Below are positions 1 through 8,754 of a DNA stretch of 50,194 bases, in pieces. The position numbers were made by a program, and so were the translations under genes. The DNA comes from Betaproteobacteria bacterium (GTDB taxonomy: Bacteria; Pseudomonadota; Gammaproteobacteria; Burkholderiales; SG8-41), in contig JACQOJ010000034.1 in assembly GCA_016202605.1 (NCBI GenBank), forward strand, positions 1 through 50,194, read 5' to 3'. The stretch's first letter is position 1; each line of letters opens with the position of its first letter. A model generated the notes under the pieces. That model had not been told where the DNA came from. It did no database searches and saw nothing but the letters and a program-made list of their open reading frames with translations.

Positions 1-85
1 AGAATTATGCTGAGTATTGCCAACCGGTCTCCTTTGCAATCAAAAGCCTGGCCACGGCACTGCACATAACAACTTTCTGTATCCA

Positions 86-119
86 ATAGATCAAATGTTC
101 TGCTGCACATTTGATCTAT
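86..119. repeat. Perfect 13-bp inverted repeat upstream of the helicase gene
   Basis: The arms ATAGATCAAATGT (86-98) and its exact reverse complement (107-119) enclose an 8-nt loop. The arms are AT-rich in a GC-rich setting and end 67 bp before the helicase start. It could be a repressor operator or an mRNA hairpin. It does not match the CTGT-N8-ACAG LexA box, although the helicase family is often SOS-linked. Confidence 0.7.
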
Positions 120-186
120 ACAAACGTGCAGAATCCGGGCAGACGGCGCGTGACGAGCCCGCTCGGCACGGGTTAACATCCGCGGT

Positions 187-2154
187 GTGATCGAACTCGA
201 TACGATTTTTTCCGAACGGGGCGCGCTCGCGCGCGCGGTGAAGGATTTCCGCGTGCGGCCGTTTCAGCTCGAGATGGCGCGCGTCGTAGCCGAGGCGATC
301 GACGAGAACGCGGTGCTGGTGGCGGAGGCGGGCACGGGCACCGGCAAGACTTTCGCCTACCTGGTGCCGGCGCTGCTCTCGGGCGGCAAGGTGATCGTCT
401 CGACCGGCACCAAGACGCTGCAGGACCAACTCTACGACCGCGACATTCCGACGGTGCGGGCGGCGCTCAAAGTGCCGGTCACGGTGGCGTTGCTCAAGGG
501 GCGCGCCAACTACGTCTGCCACTTTCACCTCGAGCGCGCGCTGGCCGGCGGCCGGCTGCCGACGCGCGATGACGCGCGCCACCTGGCGCACATCGAGCGC
601 TTCGCGCGCGTCACCACCTCGGGAGACAAAGCCGACTGCACGACGGTGCCGGAAGGCGCGGGAATCTGGTCCTACGTCACGTCCACGCGCGAGAACTGCC
701 TGGGATCGGAGTGTCCCCATTACGACCGCTGCTTCGTCATGGAAGCACGCAAGCAGGCGCTCGCGGCGGACGTGGTGGTCGTCAATCACCATCTGTTCTT
801 CGCCGACCTGGTGCTGCGCGACGAAGGGGCGGGAGAGCTGCTTCCCGCGTGCAACACGATAATCTTCGACGAGGCGCACCAGCTCGCGGCCACCGCGAGC
901 CTTTTCTTTGGAGAGAGCGTTTCCACTTCGCAGTTCATCGAGCTGGCGCGGGATGTGCGGAACGAGGCGGCGGTCTCCGCGCGCGATTATGCGGCGCTGC
1001 CGGCCGCGGCGCAGGCAGTGGACCGGGCGGCACGCGACCTGCGTCTGGTTTTCCCGGAAGAGATCGGGCGCCTGCCTCTGCGCGGGCTGGAAGGCAACCG
1101 CGCGTTCGAAGCCGCGCTTGCCGAGGTGCTCGCGAAGCTCGATGAGCTCGTGCCGCTGCTCGCCGAGCAGGCGAAGCGCAGCGAAGGGCTGGAGCGCTGC
1201 TGGCAGCGCACGCTCACGCTTGCCGAGATGGCCGAGCGCTGGCGCACCGGGGCCGACGCCGATCGCGTGCGCTGGGCGGAACTGTTCGCGCACGCGCTGC
1301 ATCTCAATTCGACGCCGCTGTCGATTGCCGAGACCTTCCGCGCCCAGATCGAAAATGGCGCGCGGGCCTGGATCTTCACCTCCGCCACGTTATCGGTGGG
1401 CGGTGATTTCAGCCACTACCGCCGGGAGATGGGACTCGACGATTCGCAAACGATCGGCTGGGAAAGCCCATTCGATTACGCGCGCCAGGCGCTCCTCTAT
1501 GTGCCCGAGGATCTGCCAGAGCCGAATACGCCGGAACACACGCCGGCGGTGATCGACGCCGCGCTGCCGCTCATCGCGGCGAGCGGCGGACGCGCGTTCC
1601 TGCTCTTCACCAGCCTGCGCGCAATGCGCGAGGGGCACGCCCTTCTCAAGGAGAAATTCGCCCGCCGCGGCCTGGATTTTCCGTTGCTGGCGCAGGGCGA
1701 AGGTTCGCGTTCCGAACTCCTGGAGCGGTTCCGCCGCCTGGGCAATGCGGTGCTCGTCGGCAGCCATTCGTTCTGGGAGGGCGTGGACGTGCGCGGCGAG
1801 GCCTTGTCGCTGGTGGTGATCGACAAGCTGCCGTTCGCCGCGCCGGACGACCCGGTGCTGGCGGCGCGCATCGACAAGCTCAATCGCGAGGGGCGCAACG
1901 CGTTCGTCGAGTACCAGTTGCCGCAGGCCGTGATCACGCTCAAGCAGGGCGCGGGGAGACTGATCCGGGATGAGCGCGACCGCGGGGTGCTCGCGATCTG
2001 CGATGCGCGCATTTTTTCCCGGGGTTACGGCCGGCGCATTCTTGCGAGCCTGCCGCCGATGCGGCGCACGCGCGACGCCGCCGTGGCGCGCGCTTTCTTT
2101 CAGGGCGAGGCGGAATCTCCGGCACGCACGCGAAACGACATCCGGGCGCTATAG
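187..2154 (+). CDS. yoaA: YoaA/DinG-family ATP-dependent DNA helicase (XPD-like, Fe-S)
   Basis: A superfamily 2 helicase of the DinG/YoaA/XPD type, expected to unwind DNA 5'-3' during repair or to resolve unusual structures. Its 655 residues fit the family. The Walker A motif AGTGTGKT is at residues 48-55 and the DEAH box at 228-231. Four cysteines (C111, C171, C176, C182) lie between them in the Fe-S cluster arrangement. Later segments [11 protein letters not shown] and QGAGRLIRD match the C-terminal helicase motifs. The start is GTG at 187, with no clear ribosome binding site. The gene is convergent with rimO and the 3' ends overlap by 6 bp. Choosing YoaA over DinG rests on length and overall look, so the symbol is less certain than the family. 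Confidence 0.9.
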   Translation: MIELDTIFSERGALARAVKDFRVRPFQLEMARVVAEAIDENAVLVAEAGTGTGKTFAYLVPALLSGGKVIVSTGTKTLQDQLYDRDIPTVRAALKVPVTVALLKGRANYVCHFHLERALAGGRLPTRDDARHLAHIERFARVTTSGDKADCTTVPEGAGIWSYVTSTRENCLGSECPHYDRCFVMEARKQALAADVVVVNHHLFFADLVLRDEGAGELLPACNTIIFDEAHQLAATASLFFGESVSTSQFIELARDVRNEAAVSARDYAALPAAAQAVDRAARDLRLVFPEEIGRLPLRGLEGNRAFEAALAEVLAKLDELVPLLAEQAKRSEGLERCWQRTLTLAEMAERWRTGADADRVRWAELFAHALHLNSTPLSIAETFRAQIENGARAWIFTSATLSVGGDFSHYRREMGLDDSQTIGWESPFDYARQALLYVPEDLPEPNTPEHTPAVIDAALPLIAASGGRAFLLFTSLRAMREGHALLKEKFARRGLDFPLLAQGEGSRSELLERFRRLGNAVLVGSHSFWEGVDVRGEALSLVVIDKLPFAAPDDPVLAARIDKLNREGRNAFVEYQLPQAVITLKQGAGRLIRDERDRGVLAICDARIFSRGYGRRILASLPPMRRTRDAAVARAFFQGEAESPARTRNDIRAL

Positions 2155-3465
2155 GGCTTCCGCCCACAGGTCGTGGGTGTCTGACCTTGTCACCTTGACG
2201 CGTGCGAAGTCGCCCGGCTTGAGCTTGCCGGGATTGCGGACGAACACGCTGCCGTCGATCTCCGGCGCGTCCGCGCTGGAGCGCGCCACCGCTTTTGCGT
2301 CGTCCACCTCATCGATCAGAACGGTGAGGATGCGGCCGATCTTGTTCCTGAGGCGCGCGGCGGAGATTTTTTCCTGGCAGTGCATGAAGCGCGCGCGCCG
2401 CTCTTCTTTCACCTCGTCCGGCACCGGGTCGGGCAGCGCGTTGGCGGCGGCGCCCGCGACCGGCGAGTAGGCGAAGCAGCCGACGCGGTCGAGCTGCGCT
2501 TCTTCCAGGAACGCGAGCAGTTCTGCGAACTCCGTCTCGGTCTCCCCGGGAAAACCCACGATGAAAGTGCTGCGGATGGTGATCTCGGGGCACATCCTGC
2601 GCCATTCCCGGATGCGCTCCAGGGTGTTCCCGGTGTTTGCGGGACGCTTCATGAGTTTGAGGATGCGCCGGCTCGCATGCTGGAACGGCACATCGAGGTA
2701 GGGCAGGATCCTGCCTTCCGCCATCAGCGGGACGACCTCGTCGACGTGCGGGTAAGGGTAGACGTAATGCAGCCGCACCCAGGCGCCCAGTTCGGCGAGC
2801 GCGCCGGCGAGGGCGGTCATGCGGGTTTTCAACGGGCGCCCGCGCCAGAAGCCGGTCCGGTACCTGACATCGACGCCGTAGGCGCTGGTGTCCTGCGAAA
2901 TGACCAGCAATTCCTTTACGCCCGCCCTGACGAGATTTTCGGCTTCCTGCATGACTTCGCCGACCGGCCGGCTCACGAGGTCGCCGCGCAGCGAAGGGAT
3001 GATGCAGAAGGTGCAGCGGTGATTGCAGCCCTCCGCGATTTTCAGATAGGCGTAGTGCGCGGGCGTGAGCTTGACGCCTTGGGGCGGCACGAGGCTCGTG
3101 AACGGATCGTGCGGCTGCGGCAGATGGAAATGCACGGCCTGCATCACGTCTTCGGTCGCATGGGGACCGGTCACCGCCAGCACTCGTGGATATGTTTTTC
3201 TGACGATGTCGCCCTTGGCGCCGAGGCAGCCGGTGACGATGACCTTCCCGTTCTCCGCGACCGCTTCGCCGATCGCCTCCAGCGATTCATCGATGGCCGA
3301 GTCGATGAAGCCGCAGGTATTGACGACGACGAGGTCGGCGTCCTCGTAGCGCGGCGCGATCAGGTAGCCCTCCGCCCGCAACCGGGTGAGGATGCGCTCG
3401 GAATCGACGAGCGCTTTGGGGCAGCCGAGCGAAACGAAACCGACTTTGGGGATGGTCCTGGGCAC
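2149..3465 (-). CDS. rimO: Ribosomal protein S12 methylthiotransferase RimO
   Basis: A radical-SAM enzyme that adds a methylthio group to a conserved aspartate of ribosomal protein S12. The 438 residues run as the N-terminal UPF0004 domain (C15, C51 and C80 for one Fe-S cluster), the radical-SAM core with the CxxxCxxC motif at C147, C151 and C154 ([10 protein letters not shown]), and a C-terminal TRAM domain. The opening [16 protein letters not shown] is typical of RimO rather than MiaB. The start is GTG at 3463-3465 with no strong ribosome binding site. phaR lies upstream on the same strand, 39 bp away. Confidence 0.95.
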   Translation of the reverse strand: MPRTIPKVGFVSLGCPKALVDSERILTRLRAEGYLIAPRYEDADLVVVNTCGFIDSAIDESLEAIGEAVAENGKVIVTGCLGAKGDIVRKTYPRVLAVTGPHATEDVMQAVHFHLPQPHDPFTSLVPPQGVKLTPAHYAYLKIAEGCNHRCTFCIIPSLRGDLVSRPVGEVMQEAENLVRAGVKELLVISQDTSAYGVDVRYRTGFWRGRPLKTRMTALAGALAELGAWVRLHYVYPYPHVDEVVPLMAEGRILPYLDVPFQHASRRILKLMKRPANTGNTLERIREWRRMCPEITIRSTFIVGFPGETETEFAELLAFLEEAQLDRVGCFAYSPVAGAAANALPDPVPDEVKEERRARFMHCQEKISAARLRNKIGRILTVLIDEVDDAKAVARSSADAPEIDGSVFVRNPGKLKPGDFARVKVTRSDTHDLWAEAL

Positions 3466-3504
3466 TGCGTGGAGAATGGTGTCGGGCCGGCGGCCCGGCG
3501 CGCC

Positions 3505-4110
3505 TTACTTCTTGCCCTCGCTGTCGTTCTTGTCGCCGCCGGCCGCGGGTGAATCCGGCGTGCTCGAATGCGTGCCGCCGAAATTCGGAAACGGAAAGTT
3601 GCTGAACAGATTGCGCGTCTGCTGCTGCAATTGCTGCTGCATCTCGAGAAAGGCGTTGGCGCTCTGTTCCAGGTAGCGGCCCATCAGTCCCTGGATCGCG
3701 GGACCCTGCATCTTGACGAACTCACCCCAGGCCTCCGAGTTCAGCATGGGGCTCTGGCCGTAAATCTGCCGGGACTGATCCTGGAGGCGTTTCTGGATCT
3801 CCATGAAGGTCTCGATGTTCTTCTCGAGGTAATTGCCCATCATGCCCTGCATCGCGTTGCCGTAGAAGCGGATGATCTGCGAGAGCATGTCGCACGAGAA
3901 CATCGGCGCTCCCGCCGTTTCTTCCTCGAGGATGATCTGAAGCAGGATGCTGCGGGTGAGGTCTTCCTTGGTCTTGGCGTCCTCGACCCGAAACTCGACG
4001 TTGCCGAGCACCAGTTTCTTGACGTCGGCGAGCGTTATGTAACTGCTTGTTTCCGTGTCATAAAGCCGTCGGTTGGGGTACTTTTTGATAATTCTGGGCT
4101 CGGCCGTCAT
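3505..4110 (-). CDS. phaR: Polyhydroxyalkanoate synthesis repressor PhaR
   Basis: A regulator that binds both DNA and nascent PHA granules, and so couples phasin and its own expression to polymer formation. The N-terminal PHB/PHA accumulation regulator DNA-binding domain is clear (RIIKKYPNRRLYDTETS, residues 5-21), followed by the PHB-accumulation repeats (about 70-110 and 120-160). The C-terminus is Gln-rich and then Gly/Ser/Pro-rich. Length (201 aa) is normal. A likely promoter with TTGCAA-17-AATAAT lies just upstream at 4141-4169. A TGC-N3-GCA element overlaps its -35 and could be an autoregulatory site. phaB and phaC follow upstream on the same strand, beyond a 348-bp gap. Confidence 0.95.
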   Translation of the reverse strand: MTAEPRIIKKYPNRRLYDTETSSYITLADVKKLVLGNVEFRVEDAKTKEDLTRSILLQIILEEETAGAPMFSCDMLSQIIRFYGNAMQGMMGNYLEKNIETFMEIQKRLQDQSRQIYGQSPMLNSEAWGEFVKMQGPAIQGLMGRYLEQSANAFLEMQQQLQQQTRNLFSNFPFPNFGGTHSSTPDSPAAGGDKNDSEGKK

Positions 4111-4140
4111 ATCTCACCCCGGCATTCTGAAGGTCGTCGT

Positions 4141-4169
4141 ATTATTCCAGAGAAGCTGCTGCATTGCAA
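4141..4169 (-). promoter_or_regulatory. Predicted sigma-70 promoter of phaR
   Basis: On the minus strand, -35 TTGCAA (4164-4169), a 17-bp spacer and -10 AATAAT (4141-4146) give a predicted start near 4134, about 24 nt before the phaR ATG. The -35 overlaps TGCATTGCA (4160-4168), which resembles the TGC-N3-GCA elements reported for PhaR operators in other bacteria. Confidence 0.5.
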
Positions 4170-4412
4170 TCTAACGGGCTGAAAAATATCGTTAAATCAA
4201 AGTGATAATCTTCCGTGCTGGATCGTGGTGCGACGCAATATAAAGCGCCTGACAAGGACGCTGTTCCCACCTAATATTTTCATTGTGCGCTGCAGCGGTA
4301 CCGCTTGGTGAGTGAATCCCGCCACTCTGCGCCGCACGACAGGACGTGGAACAGTTTGCTCGAGTCGCCGATAGCGGTAATTGTCTGGGACCTCCTCCGG
4401 AAATAAAGGTTT

Positions 4413-4443
4413 AGCCCTGGTGGTTTTCCACCAGGGCTTTTTT
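4413..4443 (+). terminator. Strong intrinsic terminator, plus-strand orientation
   Basis: A perfect 11-bp stem AGCCCTGGTGG / CCACCAGGGCT with a TTTT loop is followed directly by six T on the plus strand. Read on the minus strand (the phaB direction), the sequence after the stem is only moderately T-rich (TAAACCTTTATTT). It may terminate phaB, but its polarity fits a plus-strand transcript better. Confidence 0.75.
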
Positions 4444-4458
4444 GGCGTTGGTCAATGG

Positions 4459-5202
4459 TCAATACATGTGTTGCCCGCCGTTGATGGCGATGTTGGCGCC
4501 GGTAACGAACGCCGCTTCTTCCGAGCAGAGATAGCCGACAAGAGCCGCAACCTCTTCGGGTTTGCCCAACCGCCCCACCGGAATCTGCGGGATGACCTTG
4601 GATTCCAGGACATCCTTGGGCACGGCCATCACCATTTTGGTGCCGATATATCCGGGGGAGATGGTGTTTACGGTCACACCCTTGCGCGCGTATTCCAGCG
4701 CGAGCGCTTTGGTGAATCCGTGCATGCCAGCCTTCGCCGCCGAATAGTTGGTCTGGCCGAACGCGCCTTTTTGCCCGTTGACGGAGGACACGTTGATGAC
4801 CCGTCCCCAGCCGCGCTCGGCCATGCCCTCGATCACCGGCTTCGTCATGTTGAACACGCTGTCCAGGTTGGTGCGCATCACGACGTCCCATCCGTTCTTG
4901 TCCATCTTCCTGAAACTCGCGTCGCGCGTGATCCCCGCATTGTTCACCAGCACGTCGATCGGTCCGGTGTCGGCCGTGATCTTGGCGACGGCTTTCTGGC
5001 AGGAATCGAAATCGGCGACGTCGACTTCGACGGCGCTGAAGTCGTAACCCTGTTTTTTCATTTCGGCGAGCCATTCCGCGGATTTCTTGTTGCCGGGCGA
5101 ATAAGTCGCGACGACCCTGCAGCCGATCTTCGCGAGCCTGACGCAGAACGCCTCGCCAAGGCCACCCATGCCTCCGGTAATCACCGCCACCCGTTGTGCC
5201 AT
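4459..5202 (-). CDS. phaB: Acetoacetyl-CoA reductase (NADPH) PhaB
   Basis: A short-chain dehydrogenase that reduces acetoacetyl-CoA to (R)-3-hydroxybutyryl-CoA, the monomer used by PhaC. The open frame extends upstream to 5409, but the family start is the ATG at 5200-5202, preceded by AAGGAG at good spacing. This gives 247 aa, the usual length. The nucleotide-binding motif TGGMGGLG is at residues 9-16, NNAG at 87-90, and the catalytic triad is Ser140, Tyr153 and Lys157 (YSAAK). It lies 32 bp downstream of phaC and is presumably co-transcribed. No phaA thiolase is adjacent, so acetoacetyl-CoA must come from elsewhere. Confidence 0.95.
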   Translation of the reverse strand: MAQRVAVITGGMGGLGEAFCVRLAKIGCRVVATYSPGNKKSAEWLAEMKKQGYDFSAVEVDVADFDSCQKAVAKITADTGPIDVLVNNAGITRDASFRKMDKNGWDVVMRTNLDSVFNMTKPVIEGMAERGWGRVINVSSVNGQKGAFGQTNYSAAKAGMHGFTKALALEYARKGVTVNTISPGYIGTKMVMAVPKDVLESKVIPQIPVGRLGKPEEVAALVGYLCSEEAAFVTGANIAINGGQHMY

Positions 5203-5234
5203 ATCGATTCTCCTTGGTGAAAAACGAGCGCTAC

Positions 5235-7004
5235 TCATGGGCCCGTATCGGGCCCGCGTTGTATCCGATCGGACGGATCGCATTTTTCCTTTACGTAGCG
5301 CCCGGGCGCCGCCTCGATCTCCGCATGGCCCCGGCCGCCCGGCGCGCGGCGCGCCGCGAGCCGCGCGCCGCCGTGATTCGCGATCCAGGCGCTCCAGTGC
5401 GTCCACCAACTGCCCGGGTGTTCCACGGCGCTCTCCAGCCAGCGCTCGGGGTCGTCCACGATCGTATCGTTCAGCCAGTAGTGCCGCCGATTCTTCGCGG
5501 CCGGATTGATGACTCCGGCGATGTGCCCGCTCGCGGCCAGCACGAATGCAATTCTACCCTTGAGCAGGCGCGTGCTCGCAAACGCGGTGCGCCAGGGCAC
5601 GATGTGATCCTCGCGGGTGGCGAGCACGTACGCCGGCGCGTCGATCCTCCCCAGATCGACCGGCACGCCGCACATGGTCAGCTTACCCGGGGAGCGGAGG
5701 CTGTTCTCGAGGTACATCCTGCGCACATAGTAAACGTACATCGCTCCCGGCAGGTTCGTGCCGTCGCCGTTCCAGTACAGGAGATCGAACGGCTCGGGCG
5801 TCCGGCCCTTCAGGTAGTTGTTGACGACGTAGTTCCAGATGAGTTCGTTGGCGCGCAGGCTGGCGAAGGTGAGCGCGAGTTCCCTGCCGTGGAGGACACC
5901 GCCCGCCGCGAAATCGCGCTCGCGTTTGCTCACGTAGGCTTCATCGACGAAAACGCTCAGTTCGCCGGTATCGTGAAAGTCGAGCATCGTCGCGAGCAGC
6001 GTGAGGCTCGCCACCGGATCGCGTCCCCGCGCGCGGAGCACCGCGAGCGCGCTGGCGAGCAGGGTCCCGCCGACGCAGAAGCCGAGCGCGTTGACCCGAT
6101 CCACCCCGCAGATCTCCGCCGCGACCGACAGCGCCTTGATCACGCCATGCTCGAGATAATCGTCCCAGGTGGCGTGGCCCATCGAGGCCGGCATGTTGCG
6201 CCAGGACACCATGAATACCGTGTGACCGCGCTCGACCGCGAACCGCACGAAGGAGTTCTCCGGCTGCAGGTCGAGGATGTAGTACTTGTTGATGCAGGGG
6301 GGCACCATCACCAGCGGCCGCCCATGAACCGCATCGGTCGCGGGCCGGTACTGAATGAGCTGCATGAAGTCGTTCTCGAAAATCACCGCGCCCGGCGTGA
6401 CGGCCAGATTGTGCCCGATTTCGAACGCGGTCTCGTCGGTCATCGACACCAGGCCTTTTTCGAGATCGGCGGCGAGATGTTTCAGGCCGCGCGACAGGCT
6501 TTCGCCCTGCGTTTCGGACGCGAGCTTCAGCGCTTCCGGATTGCTCCACGGAAAGTTGGCGGGCGACATCGCATCGATCAGCTGGCGCGTGAAGAAGCGC
6601 AGTTTTCTTTTCGCGCGGGGATCGAGGCTCACTGTCTCGACGATTTCGTGAAGCCAGTTCGCACCCAGCAGATAGGACTGAACGAGGTAGCTGAAATAGG
6701 GTTCCCGCCACTCGCTTGCGCGGAACCTGCGGTCGCCGGGCTCGGGCTGGACCACCTGCGCGGGCGGGGAATGCGCGCCCGGCGTGGATATGCTCGCCCA
6801 CAATTCGAGCTGCTTGCGGTAGTAGCGGTTCTGGACTTCGAGCCATCGCTCCGTGTCCCGGGCAAAGCCCGCCGTGAGCGACTTGAAAAACACGCCGGCG
6901 TCGATCCCGGTGCCGTTCGACAGCGGTTTGAGCACCGCATCCAGCAGTCTGTGATTGAGGGCCGCCAGGACTTCGGCGGCGTTCGCGTTCTCGTTCATCG
7001 GCAC
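5235..7004 (-). CDS. phaC: Class I poly(3-hydroxyalkanoate) synthase PhaC
   Basis: Polymerises (R)-3-hydroxyacyl-CoA into PHA at the granule surface. At 589 aa it has class I length. An N-terminal PhaC domain (about 70-240) precedes the alpha/beta-hydrolase fold. The lipase-like box GFCVGG places the nucleophile at Cys310. The other catalytic residues are Asp466 (REDHIVPW) and His494 (SGHIAGVINP). WRNMPAS and NYYLKG-type segments are also typical of the family. The start MPMNENANAAE at 7004 is plausible but has no strong ribosome binding site, and a second Met lies at residue 3. phaB follows 32 bp downstream. Confidence 0.96.
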   Translation of the reverse strand: MPMNENANAAEVLAALNHRLLDAVLKPLSNGTGIDAGVFFKSLTAGFARDTERWLEVQNRYYRKQLELWASISTPGAHSPPAQVVQPEPGDRRFRASEWREPYFSYLVQSYLLGANWLHEIVETVSLDPRAKRKLRFFTRQLIDAMSPANFPWSNPEALKLASETQGESLSRGLKHLAADLEKGLVSMTDETAFEIGHNLAVTPGAVIFENDFMQLIQYRPATDAVHGRPLVMVPPCINKYYILDLQPENSFVRFAVERGHTVFMVSWRNMPASMGHATWDDYLEHGVIKALSVAAEICGVDRVNALGFCVGGTLLASALAVLRARGRDPVASLTLLATMLDFHDTGELSVFVDEAYVSKRERDFAAGGVLHGRELALTFASLRANELIWNYVVNNYLKGRTPEPFDLLYWNGDGTNLPGAMYVYYVRRMYLENSLRSPGKLTMCGVPVDLGRIDAPAYVLATREDHIVPWRTAFASTRLLKGRIAFVLAASGHIAGVINPAAKNRRHYWLNDTIVDDPERWLESAVEHPGSWWTHWSAWIANHGGARLAARRAPGGRGHAEIEAAPGRYVKEKCDPSDRIQRGPDTGP

Positions 7005-7054
7005 GGTGCAGGTTGAGACGGCCCTGTCCCGTCCAACGATAGCACAGCGTGCCC

Positions 7055-7073
7055 CGCGGCCGGAATGGCCGCG
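7055..7073. terminator. GC-rich hairpin between the ZIP gene and phaC
   Basis: A perfect 7-bp stem CGCGGCC / GGCCGCG with loop GGAAT lies 19 bp past the ZIP transporter stop. There is no T-tract, so it is at best a weak or factor-assisted terminator. Confidence 0.3.
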
Positions 7074-7091
7074 CGCCGCAGGTCCGACCGC

Positions 7092-7868
7092 TCAGGCGTG
7101 CGAATGCGCGAATTCGCCGACCAGCCAGATCGTGGCGACGCCCAGCGCGATCAGGACGACCTGCTGCACGGTCGCGTGAATCTCGGGCCTCCGGTGCAAT
7201 CCCGGTATCAGGTCGGCGACGGACACGTAAAGCATGCTGGCCGCCGCGAGCCCGAGCAGGGGCGGTATCCACTGCTCCATGGTGTGGAGCGCGAGATAGG
7301 CGAGCACGCCGCCGGCGATCATGGCCGCGCTGGAGAGCATGTTGAGCATGAGCGCCTGCGCCTTGCTGTAACCCGAGTGAAGCAGAATGAGGAAATCGCC
7401 CACTTCCTGCGGCACTTCGTGCGCGATGATGGCGATGGCGGTGACGATTCCCAATTCGACACTCGCAAGGAATGCCGCCGCGATGAGCACGCCGTCCACG
7501 AAATTATGGAAGGTGTCGCCGATCATGATCATCATGCCGCTGCGTCCATAGTCGTGAACCGGCGCCGGCGGATCGTGCGCCTCGCAGCTTTCCTGGTGGC
7601 AGTGGCGCCAGAGCACCAGCTTCTCCAGTACGAAGAACAGCAGGATGCCGAAGAGGATGGTGCCGGCCATGGTTTCCATGCTGTCCGACATTCCGAACGC
7701 ATGGGGCAGGATATCGAGAAACACGGCGCCGAGCAGCGCACCGACCGCGTAGCTGATCAGCACCGGGATTTGCGTGACCTTGGCGTTGAGCGCGAATACA
7801 GCGGCGGCAACGACGGAGAGCGCGCCGCCCAGCAGGGTGGCGATGATGATCCAGGTCAGTACGGTCAT
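7092..7868 (-). CDS. ZIP-family divalent metal transporter
   Basis: An inner-membrane permease of the ZIP (ZupT-like) family, expected to import zinc or another divalent metal. The 258 residues contain about eight hydrophobic segments. The signature metal-site helices are visible as DTFHNFVDGV and IIAHEVPQEVGDF, carrying the paired His/Glu residues. A His/Cys-rich cytoplasmic loop (WRHCHQESCEAHDPP) probably binds metal before or after transport. An exact TATAAT on the minus strand at 7945-7950 is a likely -10. Substrate cannot be told from the sequence, and no metal-regulator gene is adjacent. Confidence 0.88.
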   Translation of the reverse strand: MTVLTWIIIATLLGGALSVVAAAVFALNAKVTQIPVLISYAVGALLGAVFLDILPHAFGMSDSMETMAGTILFGILLFFVLEKLVLWRHCHQESCEAHDPPAPVHDYGRSGMMIMIGDTFHNFVDGVLIAAAFLASVELGIVTAIAIIAHEVPQEVGDFLILLHSGYSKAQALMLNMLSSAAMIAGGVLAYLALHTMEQWIPPLLGLAAASMLYVSVADLIPGLHRRPEIHATVQQVVLIALGVATIWLVGEFAHSHA

Positions 7869-7944
7869 GATGGGTGGCCAGACGGGCGTTGGAAACCGGC
7901 CGGCGCGCCCGGCGGGCGGACGTGCCGGTTAAGCGAAGTCGGCG

Positions 7945-7950
7945 ATTATA
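7945..7950 (-). promoter_or_regulatory. Predicted -10 element for the ZIP transporter
   Basis: An exact TATAAT on the minus strand, 76 bp upstream of the ZIP start, in the 148-bp gap after pgeF. No good -35 hexamer is seen at 16-18 bp. Confidence 0.35.
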
Positions 7951-8016
7951 CGCGAATTAGATTAGATCGCCGGGATGGAGCAACTACTGCAACACGCGAT
8001 GCGTGGACCATCCCAT

Positions 8017-8754
8017 TCAAGCTTCGCGCCAGATGAGCGCGGCCATGCGACCTGTAATCTTGTCGCGACGGTACGAAAAAAACCGCCCGGGATCGGAAAC
8101 GGTACACAATCCTCCCCCGTAGATATCGCTGACTCCGCATCGCGCAAGCGCACGACGGCCAAGTGCGTAAATGTCGGCCAGCCATTTCCCGGGGCGATGA
8201 GGCGTGAAGGCCGGTGCGGCATCAGGATCGCGGACGAGAAACGCATCGCGCACGTCGGCGCCGACTTCGAACGCCTGCGGGCCGATCGCCGGGCCCAGGT
8301 AGGCGAGCAAATCCGCGGCCGGAACGGCGGTCGCGATCACCGTGTTCTCGATGACGCCTTGCGCAAGTCCGCGCCAGCCGGCGTGGGCCACCGCGACCCG
8401 CGTTCCCGCGCGATCTGTCAACAGCACGGGCATGCAATCGGCGATCATCACCGCGCACACGGTTCCCGGCCGGCGCGCGACGCTCGCGTCGGCGGGCGCC
8501 GGTGTTTCGATGCCTTCGGCTTCCACCACGGTGGCGCCGTGCACTTGCGCGAGCCACTTCGGCTCCTGCGGCAGCAATCGGGCCAGAAACGCGCGATTTG
8601 CCATGACCGCTTCGCCGCGATCACCCACGCGCAGGCCGAGATTGAAGCTCGCGAACGGGCCGCTGCTCACTCCGCCGCTGCGCGTCGTGATAACGGCCTT
8701 CACCTGCATCGGGGCGGGCCAATCGGGCACGATCCAGTCCTTGGGAAAGCTCAC
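8017..8754 (-). CDS. pgeF: Peptidoglycan editing factor PgeF / purine nucleoside phosphorylase (YfiH, laccase-domain)
   Basis: A member of the YfiH/DUF152 family, known as a cytoplasmic copper/zinc-binding 'multicopper polyphenol oxidase' fold with purine nucleoside phosphorylase activity and linked to peptidoglycan precursor editing. Metal ligands are visible in LAQVHGATVVE, IADCMPVLL and VAVAHAGWRGLAQG. The open frame runs upstream through rluD. The likely start is GTG at 8752-8754, overlapping the rluD stop in a GTGA arrangement, giving 245 aa (family usual about 245). Translational coupling with rluD is expected, and rluD-pgeF is a common pair in proteobacteria. Confidence 0.92.
   Translation of the reverse strand: MSFPKDWIVPDWPAPMQVKAVITTRSGGVSSGPFASFNLGLRVGDRGEAVMANRAFLARLLPQEPKWLAQVHGATVVEAEGIETPAPADASVARRPGTVCAVMIADCMPVLLTDRAGTRVAVAHAGWRGLAQGVIENTVIATAVPAADLLAYLGPAIGPQAFEVGADVRDAFLVRDPDAAPAFTPHRPGKWLADIYALGRRALARCGVSDIYGGGLCTVSDPGRFFSYRRDKITGRMAALIWREA

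Larger units (their letters stand above)
4111..4458. other. 348-bp intergenic region between phaR and phaB
   Basis: There is no plausible protein gene here. Seen in order: the phaR promoter (4141-4169, minus), AT-rich sequence with a TATAAA at about 4239-4244, a perfect 12-bp palindrome AGCGGTACCGCT (4294-4305), an anti-Shine-Dalgarno-like CCTCCTCC (4391-4398), and a strong intrinsic terminator oriented to the plus strand (4413-4443). A small plus-strand RNA is possible but not shown. Confidence 0.5.

Noticed and set aside
70-120. LexA/SOS box before the helicase
   Set aside because: CTGTAT occurs at 77-82 but there is no matching ACAG half at the right distance.
5196-7016. 606-codon frame opposite phaC
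   Set aside because: Antisense shadow; phaC has intact catalytic residues.
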